Assembly: GCA_900768015.1 (NCBI GenBank) | Contig: CAAGBI010000018.1 | Location: forward strand, 1-17,737 | DNA from: an uncultured Alistipes sp. | GTDB taxonomy: Bacteria; Bacteroidota; Bacteroidia; Bacteroidales; Rikenellaceae | Direction of reading: 5' to 3' | DNA: 17,737 nt | Shown here: positions 1 to 6,924 of the stretch, in pieces | How the letters are laid out: each line of letters begins with the position of its first letter | Position numbering within the stretch: position 1 is the first letter of the stretch | Notes under the pieces: generated by a model | What the model saw: the letters and a program-made list of their open reading frames with translations, nothing else | The model's database searches: none | What the model was told of the DNA's origin: nothing | Position numbers and translations under genes: made by a program

Positions 1-438
1 CTCCCAGCCTTGCGTTGCCTCGAGATAGAGCATGCAAGCATCTAAACGACGAATATAGTCTATGCCTCTCTGCATCTCGAGCGAATGTCGAACCCTCGCA
101 ATATTGGCCTTTGGGAATTTATTTGTAGCATATATGACAGCCTTACCTATCTTGGTGCGTGCCATCTCCTCGCTATATATAAACGACATATTCTTTATGC
201 GATTATACATTTCGAGCCTTGCTTCCTTTGGTGCTAATACCTCCACGCTGCTACCATATGACAATAGCTTGGCGTATAGCTCCGGAGTGAGAGTTGCACA
301 ATACTCAAAATCTGCATACTTATCCGTTGCCTCTACCTCTCGCTGCGATGTGTGTAACGGTTGCGAGCGCATAGACTCTACACTTGCTCGCTTGACACGA
401 ATACGGATTGTGACCTTGCCTTCTGAAAACTGCTTCAT
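1..438 (-). CDS. WYL C-terminal (WCX)-like domain protein, partial
   Basis: This is an open frame of 146 codons that starts at ATG 438-436 and runs off the left edge without a stop. Residues about 8-90 resemble the C-terminal extension of WYL-domain regulators: a beta stretch (VTIRIRV), a PLHTSQ segment, then the hallmark LLSYGSSVEVLAPKEAR and a helix ending in IY. The usual N-terminal HTH and central WYL fold are absent, because an in-frame TAA lies 12 bp upstream of the ATG. The rest (MARTKIGKAV... to the edge) is helical and I do not recognise it. A GGAGG lies 41-37 bases upstream of the ATG, too far to be its ribosome site. The match is by eye to the family pattern. It could be a stand-alone ligand-sensing tail, a broken regulator, or an unrelated fold. 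Confidence 0.55.
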   Translation of the reverse strand, partial: MKQFSEGKVTIRIRVKRASVESMRSQPLHTSQREVEATDKYADFEYCATLTPELYAKLLSYGSSVEVLAPKEARLEMYNRIKNMSFIYSEEMARTKIGKAVIYATNKFPKANIARVRHSLEMQRGIDYIRRLDACMLYLEATQGWE

Positions 439-741
439 AATAGTTGAATTTTATAGGTTAAACATTATGCACTTTTTTACCTCCATCCACACTACTGCGG
501 ATGATGATTTTACAAAGTGCCCTATATATATAATACGAATAAGCCCCTTTCAACAAGGACGAAATTAGTCGAAATTTGTGTCATGTTTGCATATTTTCTA
601 ATTACATATCGTTGATATTCAGTGAATAACAACGACTTTATGCAATATGCAAGTTTTTTTACTTGGGTGTTTTATGGATGGCGAATTTGAGGGCCACTTT
701 TGAGGCTCTCTCTTCTGTTCTCTAACGCATGGTAAGGTGGT
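439..741. other. Intergenic region with weak hairpins only
   Basis: No convincing gene lies here. The plus-strand frame at 62-568 is antisense to the WCX-like gene and matches nothing I know. Small inverted repeats are visible: CAAGT/ACTTG around a T6 loop (650-665), and a 7-bp stem with an 8-base loop at 689-710. On the minus strand GGAGG sits at 479-483, unusual for Bacteroidetes, and is followed only by very short frames (ATGTTTAACCTATAA). I see no consensus promoter for the WCX-like gene. Confidence 0.4.
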
Positions 742-775
742 AAAAAAGAATAGAGAACACCATGGGGTGTTCTCT
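742..775 (-). terminator. Rho-independent terminator of fmt
   Basis: A perfect 10-bp stem AGAGAACACC/GGTGTTCTCT (752-761 and 766-775) surrounds the loop ATGG. Read on the minus strand it is followed by six T residues (742-747). It lies 33 bp after the fmt stop, so it should end the minus-strand transcript of fmt. Confidence 0.85.
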
Positions 776-807
776 GAATTGATGTCTCTTTAGTATAAAA
801 TTGCAAA

Positions 808-1773
808 TTACTTCTGGAATACCTCATTCGAGAGGCGCCAGCCGAGCAAAATATCCTTGATGGCCATGCGGCGCTTGCCCGCCATCTGCATCTCCTCGAT
901 ATATACCCAACCATCTGCTGCCGCTACGGCGAGGTATGTGCGGCCATCGCTCTTCAGCGTGCCAGGCACTGTGCTATGGTCGCAGAGCTCGAAGCGCGTG
1001 GTGAATATCTTTGCCGAGCCACACTCCGCGCCATCCTTATATATAGGTGTCCACGCAGCAGGGTAGGGCGAGAGACCACGCACGAGGTTGTGTATATTCT
1101 CGGCCTTACGGTTCCAATTTATGCGGCCATCCTCCTTAAAGATTTTGGGTGCGGGCTTGAGCGTAGCCTCGTAGATGTGCATCTGCTCGATGGTTGTGTA
1201 GTTACCCTCGGCGAGCTTATCCACGGTGCGCGTTACGAGGTGTGAGCCTATCTCCATAAGGCGGTCGTAGAGTGTGCCGATGTTATCCTCGGGGAGGATT
1301 GCCGTTGCCTCCTGCTCGATGATTGCACCCTTGTCTATCTCGTGGTTGAGTAAAAAGGTGGTCACGCCCGTCTCCTTTTCGCCATTTATGATTGCCCAGT
1401 TTATGGGTGCAGCACCGCGATACTGGGGTAGCAGCGAGGCGTGTAGGTTAAACGTGCCGAGGTTAGGCATAGACCATACCACCTCGGGGAGCATGCGGAA
1501 TGCGATTACGATGCCGAGGTCGGGATTCAGCTCCTTGAGCGCTGCGAGGAATGTCTCATCGCGCAACTTCTCGGGCTGGAGGATGGGGAGGCCCAACTCG
1601 CGTGCCGTAACCTTAACATCGCTCTCGTGTACCTTTTGTCCGCGGCCTGCGGGCTTGTCGGGGGTGGTAACGACGGCGACAATGTTGTAGCCCTCCGCAA
1701 CCAATCGCTTAAGCGATGTCGAGGCGAACTCGGGCGTACCCATAAATACTATTCTCAAACTCTTAGCATCCAT
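808..1773 (-). CDS. fmt: Methionyl-tRNA formyltransferase
   Basis: Fmt transfers a formyl group from 10-formyl-tetrahydrofolate to Met-tRNAi in the cytoplasm, making the initiator fMet-tRNA. The 321 residues fit the family length. The N-terminal Rossmann-type domain begins at VFMGTPEFA (9-17). The formyltransferase active site is visible as FNLHASLLP with N109 and H111, followed by QYRGAAPINWAI and D147 in HEIDKGA. The C-terminal OB-like tRNA-binding domain starts near residue 208 (KIFKEDGRINW). The start is the only ATG close to the conserved N-terminus. The gene is co-oriented with the LptF/G-family permease upstream but separated from it by 255 bp of repeat DNA, and no consensus promoter is seen between them. 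It may be read through from upstream or use an unrecognised promoter. A strong terminator follows. Confidence 0.97.
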   Translation of the reverse strand: MDAKSLRIVFMGTPEFASTSLKRLVAEGYNIVAVVTTPDKPAGRGQKVHESDVKVTARELGLPILQPEKLRDETFLAALKELNPDLGIVIAFRMLPEVVWSMPNLGTFNLHASLLPQYRGAAPINWAIINGEKETGVTTFLLNHEIDKGAIIEQEATAILPEDNIGTLYDRLMEIGSHLVTRTVDKLAEGNYTTIEQMHIYEATLKPAPKIFKEDGRINWNRKAENIHNLVRGLSPYPAAWTPIYKDGAECGSAKIFTTRFELCDHSTVPGTLKSDGRTYLAVAAADGWVYIEEMQMAGKRRMAIKDILLGWRLSNEVFQK

Positions 1774-1788
1774 ATAGATAACAATTTG

Positions 1789-1816
1789 TAATTAGCAATT
1801 AGTAATTAGTAATGAC
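1789..1816. repeat. Short AT-rich 7-bp tandem repeat
   Basis: The units TAATTAG, CAATTAG, TAATTAG and TAATGAC follow each other directly just upstream of fmt and next to the palindromic repeat. Three units are nearly identical and the last has decayed. Such a tract could vary in length by slippage, but nothing here shows that it does. Confidence 0.6.
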
Positions 1817-1825
1817 GCTCTGTGC

Positions 1826-1927
1826 TGTCATTCTGAGTGTAACGAAGAATCTCCTCGATGTCAATACGCTATCAACGGCGTCCCTTGTCGGCTTTGAGGA
1901 GATGCTTCGACTTCGCTCAGCATGACA
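1826..1927. repeat. REP/MITE-like palindromic repeat
   Basis: The left arm TGTCATTCTGAGTGTAACGA (1826 on, continuing AGAATCTCCTC to about 1857) pairs with the right arm at 1896-1927 (GAGGAGATGCTTCGACTTCG, continuing to CTCAGCATGACA). The arms are 31-32 bp and match at most positions, with TGTCA/TGACA tips. The sequence type, TGTCATTCTGAG...CGAAGAATCTCC, is one I recognise as a dispersed intergenic repeat of Bacteroidetes genomes. There is no coding content. It sits between two co-directional genes and may fold in RNA, affecting the transcript between the permease gene and fmt. Confidence 0.75.
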
Positions 1928-1939
1928 CCCCATGAGACA

Positions 1940-2019
1940 GAGATTGCTAGTGCCTAACGGCTCTCGCAATGCCCCCCACGCTATAACCCCGTTATTCCGA
2001 GGAAGCATAGCGACCGTGG
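1940..2019. repeat. Adjoining palindromic repeats
   Basis: There are two further palindromes next to the element above. ATTGC (1943-1947) pairs with GCAAT (1966-1970), in the AGATTGC...CTCGCAATGC form common in dispersed repeats. CCACGCTAT (1976-1984) pairs imperfectly with ATAGCG...GTGG (2007-2019), enclosing ATAAC/GTTAT (1983-1987/1991-1995). Together with 1826-1927 this makes a composite repeat cluster filling the gap. No T-tract follows on the minus strand, so it is not a classical terminator. Confidence 0.5.
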
Positions 2020-2028
2020 AAATCTTAT

Positions 2029-3660
2029 TTACTCGGTTTTGTGCTTACGCTTAAACAACCTCTTTACGCGCTTTATCATGCGGCGTATGCGCACATCATA
2101 CCAGTCGGTGTCGAGCAACGATGAGTCGTTCTTAGCCTTGATGGTGAGGTATATCGCCACGAGCATAAATATCGGTATCGGTAGCCACATGCCGTAGAGT
2201 GCATCCCATGTACCCTCCTTGGCCATCTTCTCGCCCCAGATGCTGATGACATAGAAGATGACAAAGAATATCACCGAGATTACGGCGGGTAAACCTAAGC
2301 CACCCTTACGGATGATAGCGCCCAGTGGTGCACCAATCATAAAGAAGATGATGATTGATATGGGCAGTGTGAGCTTGCGGTGCCACTCGTTGAGCGAGCG
2401 GTAGTACTGCGTAAGCGGAATCTTCGACGACTGCTCATCGAACGAGTAGGAGCCCTGTGCCGAGCGCGACTGGTTGTAGGCCGCCTGGTAGACCTTTGCA
2501 CGCTGACGCAACGAGAGGTTCGAAATAGAGTCGTAGAAGTTTATGGGCTTGAATGTCGTGCGGTCGATGTGTAGGCTGTCGTCGGGGAAGATGGTGGTGT
2601 CGCGCACGAATATCTGGCGCTTTACCGTAGGCGTGAGGCTCACGACATTGTAGTGCTCAATCTGCAACTGCAACGAGTCCATCAGCTCCTCCAAGCCACT
2701 CATATCGCGGGTGTTAGACTCCGAGAACTCGCGCGACATATCGCCATCGGGGCGACCCACCTTATCGATGGGTATGGTAGCATCCTGGCGTGTGAACTCG
2801 TGGATGCGGATGCTATTTTTGTCGTACCACTGGCTGTTGCGCGTGTGCTCGTAGGTGCGGCCGTTGTTCAGCGTCACATAGAGATAGCCCTTATCGTCGG
2901 ACATGCGTATGTGTCCCGACTCTGCCACCGTGGTGGTCATATCGCCATTGGCGTCGCGCGTGTCAAATATGAGCACATCGCTAAGCTCCTTACTCTTCTC
3001 GTCCTGGTGTGCTACGCGGATGCTCATGTCGGGCAGGCCGTTAAAGAACATGCCATCCTGGAACTGCAACTCCTGGCGCTGCTCGCGTATGTCGAAGAGG
3101 ATGTCGTACATACGCTTGTTCGCTGCCGGCACGATGTTGTTCGTCAGATAGAAGCTCAGTATGGCGATAAGGCCCACGATGATGATGAGCGGCTGCAGGA
3201 TGCGCATTATGGACATGCCCGAGGACTTCATGGCGAGCAACTCGTAGTGCTCACCGAGGTTGCCAAGTGCCATGATTGAGGATAGCAGCAGGGCGAGAGG
3301 CAGACCCAAGGGTATCATGTTTGCCGTGGCGCAGACGACAAGTTCGGCTATGGTGAAGAACTCGAGACCCTTACCCGTGAGCTCGTCGATATATCGCCAC
3401 ACGAAGTTCATCATCAGGATGAAGAGTACGATGAAGAATGTGGCAGCCAGCGGGCCTATGTATGCCTTGATTACGAGGCGGTGTACACGAGTCATCATCA
3501 TCGCAATGATGATAAGTGCGATGGCTATCCACATGGGTATGGTTATAGCTCCCCACGACCAATCTATGAGGTCGTAGAGCTTTGCTGCGGCAAGATGGGT
3601 GAACCATCCGAGCAGTGGTAACGCCAGAAGCGAGAGTATGGTGCTATTGCTGTTCTTCAT
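2029..3660 (-). CDS. LptF/LptG-family lipopolysaccharide export permease
   Basis: This is a YjgP/YjgQ-family inner-membrane protein of 543 residues, the permease type that works with LptB to extract lipopolysaccharide and pass it to LptC/LptA. The family core begins near residue 58 (HRLVIKAYIGPLAATFF, then MNFVWRYIDELTGKGL), with TM segments at about 68-88, 105-130 and 155-175. A large periplasmic beta-rich domain follows (about 180-425). Three C-terminal TM segments come next (LTLPISIIIFFMIGAPLG onward) and a basic tail (KRVKRLFKRKHK). A segment of about 55 residues before the core holds two extra hydrophobic stretches (8-26 and 40-56). It starts at ATG 3660, only 18 bp after the metal permease stop. 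An alternative start is Met54-56 (near 3501-3495). Whether it acts as LptF or LptG cannot be told, and no partner gene is in the window. Confidence 0.9.
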   Translation of the reverse strand: MKNSNSTILSLLALPLLGWFTHLAAAKLYDLIDWSWGAITIPMWIAIALIIIAMMMTRVHRLVIKAYIGPLAATFFIVLFILMMNFVWRYIDELTGKGLEFFTIAELVVCATANMIPLGLPLALLLSSIMALGNLGEHYELLAMKSSGMSIMRILQPLIIIVGLIAILSFYLTNNIVPAANKRMYDILFDIREQRQELQFQDGMFFNGLPDMSIRVAHQDEKSKELSDVLIFDTRDANGDMTTTVAESGHIRMSDDKGYLYVTLNNGRTYEHTRNSQWYDKNSIRIHEFTRQDATIPIDKVGRPDGDMSREFSESNTRDMSGLEELMDSLQLQIEHYNVVSLTPTVKRQIFVRDTTIFPDDSLHIDRTTFKPINFYDSISNLSLRQRAKVYQAAYNQSRSAQGSYSFDEQSSKIPLTQYYRSLNEWHRKLTLPISIIIFFMIGAPLGAIIRKGGLGLPAVISVIFFVIFYVISIWGEKMAKEGTWDALYGMWLPIPIFMLVAIYLTIKAKNDSSLLDTDWYDVRIRRMIKRVKRLFKRKHKTE

Positions 3661-3678
3661 ATATCTAATCTACACGAT

Positions 3679-4536
3679 CTACACTCTTATCGCGCTCCTC
3701 GCCACTCTGCGACGAACCATGTCGAAGAGTTTTACAAGGAGTAACGACATCGAGAGTAGGAATATTATGCAACTACCCGTTGGTATGCCTCCACCATTGG
3801 GCAGTGTTATCTCGTAACTCATTATAAATCCCACGATGTTGCACACCAGGGCTACAACCACGGCGAGTAGGGTAATAAGGCGGTAGTCCTTAGTTAGGGT
3901 GTTTGCCACGACCGTAGGTATTGTAACCAACGACATCAAGAGAACTATGCCCATAACCTTTATCGAGAGGACTATGGTTATGGCTACCACCACCGACATT
4001 GCGTATGCTATGGCCGCTACGGGTAGACCCTGACTCTTGGCATACTCCTCGTCGAAAGTTATATACATAATTTTGCGCCCCCAGACGAGAGCTCCGACTA
4101 CGACAACCACCATAAGCGCTGCAAGCCACTTGATGTCTGAGCCATCGACAAGCGATATGCTGCCAAAGAGGTAGCTCGGAAGCTCCACGGCGTAGCCAGG
4201 TGTCAGCGACATGAATAGCGCACCGAGCGCCATGCCCACCGACCAGATGATGCCTATTGCCGAGTCCTCCCTTATGCGACCTCTGCGCGCTGCGAACTCC
4301 ACACCCACAGATGCCACCGAGGCAAAGAGTAGCGCTCCGACAAGAGGGTTGAAGCCTGCGTATATAGCAAGGCCTAAGCCACCGAACGAGGCGTGTGTGA
4401 TGCCACCGCTAAGGAATACCATGCGTCGCGCCACCACATAGCTGCCCACGATGCCACATGTTATGGCCGAGAGCAGACAGACTATAAATGCGTCAGCAAG
4501 GTGTTCGTATATCACTATGTCCTCAAATAGGCTCAT
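3679..4536 (-). CDS. ZnuB-like metal ABC transporter permease
   Basis: This is an integral membrane permease of the ABC-3 family that imports Zn2+, Mn2+ or Fe2+. The 285 residues carry about eight hydrophobic segments. The family signature GIVGSYVVARRMVFLSGG is followed by THASFGGLGLA near the N-terminus, and a SIKVMGIVLLMSLVTIP segment is in the later half. I chose ATG 4536 (MSLFEDIVIYEH), with AGAGGA just upstream, over ATG 4605, because a -7 promoter box lies between them and the extra 23 codons look untranslated. The ATPase and substrate-binding protein genes that normally accompany it are not adjacent: upstream is divergent mtaB and downstream is the Lpt permease. The metal cannot be read from the sequence. 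Confidence 0.9.
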   Translation of the reverse strand: MSLFEDIVIYEHLADAFIVCLLSAITCGIVGSYVVARRMVFLSGGITHASFGGLGLAIYAGFNPLVGALLFASVASVGVEFAARRGRIREDSAIGIIWSVGMALGALFMSLTPGYAVELPSYLFGSISLVDGSDIKWLAALMVVVVVGALVWGRKIMYITFDEEYAKSQGLPVAAIAYAMSVVVAITIVLSIKVMGIVLLMSLVTIPTVVANTLTKDYRLITLLAVVVALVCNIVGFIMSYEITLPNGGGIPTGSCIIFLLSMSLLLVKLFDMVRRRVARSAIRV

Positions 4537-4562
4537 TCCTCTATATTCAATAATAAATCCCG

Positions 4563-4589
4563 CAAATGTACTTTTTTTTCGCGTAACAA
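4563..4589 (-). promoter_or_regulatory. Promoter for metal permease/Lpt permease genes
   Basis: On the minus strand TACATTTG (4570-4563) fits the Bacteroidetes -7 consensus TAnnTTTG exactly. A TTG (4589-4587) lies 16 bases upstream as a weak -33 element. It places transcription start about 20 bases before ATG 4536 and supports that start. Confidence 0.55.
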
Positions 4590-4596
4590 CGAAATC

Positions 4597-4630
4597 TTTT
4601 TTCACTTTATCTTAACTTTTTGTAACTTCG
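4597..4630 (+). promoter_or_regulatory. Possible mtaB promoter
   Basis: TAACTTCG (4623-4630) resembles the -7 box TAnnTTTG with one mismatch. A T-rich stretch at 4597-4602 could stand for the -33 element. The match is weak. It would give a leader of about 50 bases before ATG 4685. Confidence 0.3.
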
Positions 4631-4684
4631 CCCAATGAAAGTGCCCCAAATAAGGGTTACAATGAAATTGTAAATTGATTTTTT

Positions 4685-5983
4685 ATGCAGGAGAAGAGGG
4701 TTAGTTTTCACACTTTGGGCTGTAAACTCAATTTTTCGGAGTCGTCAACCTTGGCGCGTGAGTTCGAGCGCGGAGGATATAAGCGTGTCGAGCCATCGGA
4801 GCCTACCGATGTGGCGGTTATTAACAGCTGCTCGGTAACGGAGCATGCCGATAAAAAGTGTCGTAATATCATACGCAAAATACATCGCCGCAACCCCAAT
4901 GCTATCATCGCTGTTACGGGCTGTTATGCACAGCTTAAGCCCGAGGCTATCGCTGCCATTGAGGGTGTGGATATAGTGTTGAGTAATAACGATAAGGGAG
5001 ATTTATATAAACGAGTAGTTGAGTTAAAGGAGAGGGGCAAGGCGGAGGTCTACAGCTGCTCTGTCGAGAACCTCACACGCTTCTTTGCTGCCTACTCCTC
5101 AGGCGACCGTACCCGCTCGTTCCTAAAGGTTCAGGATGGCTGCGACTACAAGTGCGCCTACTGTACCATTCACTATGCCCGTGGCTCAAGCCGAAATATA
5201 CCCATTGCCGATATTGTTGCCGAGGCTAAGGAGATTGCCGCAGCGGGTCAGAAGGAGATTGTGATTACTGGTATTAACACTGGCGATTTTGGTCGCACTA
5301 CGGGTGAGCGTTTCATCGACTTGTTGCGTGAGTTGGATGGGGTAGATGGCATTGAGCGCTATCGCATTTCGAGCATCGAACCTAATCTTATAACTGACGA
5401 GATTATAGAGTTTTGCGCGCAGTCACCTAAATTTGTTCCTCACTTCCACATTCCCTTGCAGAGTGGCTCAACGCGCATCCTCGGACTTATGCGTCGTCGC
5501 TATACTGCCGAGCGCTATCGTGAGCGCATCGCAAAGATTCGTGAGCTGATGCCAGACTCGTTCCTCGGTGTCGATGTCATCGTCGGTTTCCCTGGCGAGG
5601 GCGAGGAGGAGTTTATGGAGACATACCGCCTTCTGGAGGAGGTTGGCGCATCATTCCTGCACATCTTTCCCTTCTCGGAGCGCCCAGGCACCCCAGCCGT
5701 GGATATGCCTAATAAGGTGCAAGCGCGTATCTCCACCGAGCGTGTTTTGCGCCTCGAGGAGCTCTCTGCAAAGCTCAACCGTGCCTTTACCGAGAGATTT
5801 ATAGGCACGGAGCGCGAGGTGTTGTTCGAGAGCACCAATCACGATGGTCTAATGTATGGATATACAGATAATTATCTGCGAGTATCTATACCATTCAATG
5901 AGGCTGCAGTAAATAATATTTGCTGTGTGCGTCTCGATAGCATCGATGCAAATGGCGATGTGTGTGCTACATTGATAGAGTAA
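4685..5983 (+). CDS. mtaB: tRNA t6A37 methylthiotransferase MtaB
   Basis: MtaB is a radical-SAM methylthiotransferase that converts t6A37 to ms2t6A37 in ANN-decoding tRNAs. The 432 residues show the family order. The N-terminal methylthiotransferase domain has three cluster cysteines, C13 (LGCKLNF), C49 (NSCSVTEHADKKC) and C80 (VTGCYAQ). The radical-SAM domain has the CxxxCxxC motif CDYKCAYC (C153, C157, C160). A short TRAM-like tail at about 370-431 binds RNA. The LGCKLNFSES start and the GCDYKCAYCTIHYARG context fit MtaB rather than MiaB or RimO. ATG 4685 is the natural start, right before the conserved N-terminus. It is divergent from the metal permease gene. A new promoter begins directly after its stop, so it is probably a single-gene unit. 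Confidence 0.93.
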   Translation: MQEKRVSFHTLGCKLNFSESSTLAREFERGGYKRVEPSEPTDVAVINSCSVTEHADKKCRNIIRKIHRRNPNAIIAVTGCYAQLKPEAIAAIEGVDIVLSNNDKGDLYKRVVELKERGKAEVYSCSVENLTRFFAAYSSGDRTRSFLKVQDGCDYKCAYCTIHYARGSSRNIPIADIVAEAKEIAAAGQKEIVITGINTGDFGRTTGERFIDLLRELDGVDGIERYRISSIEPNLITDEIIEFCAQSPKFVPHFHIPLQSGSTRILGLMRRRYTAERYRERIAKIRELMPDSFLGVDVIVGFPGEGEEEFMETYRLLEEVGASFLHIFPFSERPGTPAVDMPNKVQARISTERVLRLEELSAKLNRAFTERFIGTEREVLFESTNHDGLMYGYTDNYLRVSIPFNEAAVNNICCVRLDSIDANGDVCATLIE

Positions 5984-5985
5984 AT

Positions 5986-6017
5986 TTTGGAAAATTAACA
6001 CAAAAGTGTTACTTTTG
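5986..6017 (+). promoter_or_regulatory. Promoter for sensor-trkH operon
   Basis: TTTG (5986-5989), a 20-base spacer and TACTTTTG (6010-6017) match the Bacteroidetes housekeeping promoter TTTG-N19/21-TAnnTTTG. It begins three bases after the mtaB stop. A small hairpin, TAACAC-AAAA-GTGTTA (5996-6011), overlaps it. Confidence 0.7.
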
Positions 6018-6049
6018 TCGGGTTAATAACATAGCAAATTTGTAGCACT

Positions 6050-6901
6050 GTGATTAAACTACTCAAAAACATATTCAGCATCAGAACGCTAACTCGCCGT
6101 ATGAGGGTGGCGTTTATGAGTCTGTTGCTCCTGTTGTTCTTCTCGGGAGCGATGTCGCTCTTCGAGCTTGAACGAGTAAGTAAGGATACGGAGGACATCC
6201 TTCGTGCGAGCAAGGAGAATGTAGACCTTGCCGGCAGCATGCTCACGGCTCTCAACGAGCAGAACGATGTGATGATTACACTGGCCGTGGCAAGTGGCAA
6301 GTTTGAGGATATCAAGCGCCATAGCGCACGCTGCGAGGAGTCTATATCGCAGCTTGAACAATCGACCACTCTGGCGCAGCGCCGAATGAAGAGCACTGAC
6401 ACGCCAGAGGCAGCAGACAGCTTGGTTGTGCAGACAAGTCGTGTAAACGAGCTCGCACGCTCCTATATCAGTGGCGATGTACATCGCTTGATGGTCATTG
6501 CGGGAGATAGCCAGAGCGTCGATACCACATTCGTAGCCCCTACGACACATGAGTGGTATGTTGACCAGTACAAGCCCGAGTACGAGAGAACGGCACACCA
6601 GATTACGGAGTATATGACAGGTGTTCACAACACATTGGGCCCCGAGGTTAACAACCTCAGCCACACGGCACGCCGCGCTGTAACCCCCGTGTTCATATCG
6701 TTGGTGGTGATGGTGGTCATCGTCATCATGTTCTATTTCTTTGTTAATCACTACTTTGTGCGCCCCGTTTTGCGCATCAATCGCAGCCTTGGCGACTATC
6801 TAACCTACAAGAAACCCTTTGATGATGAGATAGCTTGCCGCGACGAGATTGTCACCCTGCGCGACCGCATAGCACAGCTCATAGCGAAGTTCACAAAGTA
6901 G
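6050..6901 (+). CDS. Membrane four-helix-bundle sensor with HAMP-like stub, no output domain
   Basis: The 283-residue protein (GTG start) has a basic N-terminus, TM1 at about 20-38, a helical periplasmic region of about 170 residues like the ligand-binding bundle of chemoreceptors (MCP four-helix type), and TM2 at about 213-233. A HAMP-like segment of about 50 residues ends it (YFVRPVLRINRSLGDYL ... CRDEIVTLRDRIAQLI), with the conserved Pro near its start and Asp-Glu in the connector. No kinase, cyclase or methyl-accepting domain follows: the protein stops at residue 283. ATG 6101 (MRVAFMSLL) is an alternative start just before TM1. It lies 23 bp upstream of trkH in what seems one operon. It may report an extracellular signal to a partner or modulate TrkH, which is inference only. 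Confidence 0.65.
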   Translation: MIKLLKNIFSIRTLTRRMRVAFMSLLLLLFFSGAMSLFELERVSKDTEDILRASKENVDLAGSMLTALNEQNDVMITLAVASGKFEDIKRHSARCEESISQLEQSTTLAQRRMKSTDTPEAADSLVVQTSRVNELARSYISGDVHRLMVIAGDSQSVDTTFVAPTTHEWYVDQYKPEYERTAHQITEYMTGVHNTLGPEVNNLSHTARRAVTPVFISLVVMVVIVIMFYFFVNHYFVRPVLRINRSLGDYLTYKKPFDDEIACRDEIVTLRDRIAQLIAKFTK

Positions 6902-6924
6902 CAACTTATATAGTATTGGGAGTT

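Noticed and set aside
62..568. Plus-strand frame of 168 codons at the left edge
   Set aside because: It is antisense to the WCX-like minus-strand frame, which has recognisable family motifs. The plus product has low-complexity Ser/Leu/Ile composition and no family resemblance.
2653..3279. Plus-strand frame of 208 codons inside the Lpt permease gene
   Set aside because: It is fully antisense to a well-supported membrane protein. The His/Val/Leu/Ala-rich product is the usual shadow of such a gene.
6089..6751. Minus-strand frame of 220 codons inside the sensor gene
   Set aside because: It is antisense to a frame with two TM segments, a helical bundle and a HAMP-like tail under a consensus promoter. 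The product is rich in His/Cys without domains.
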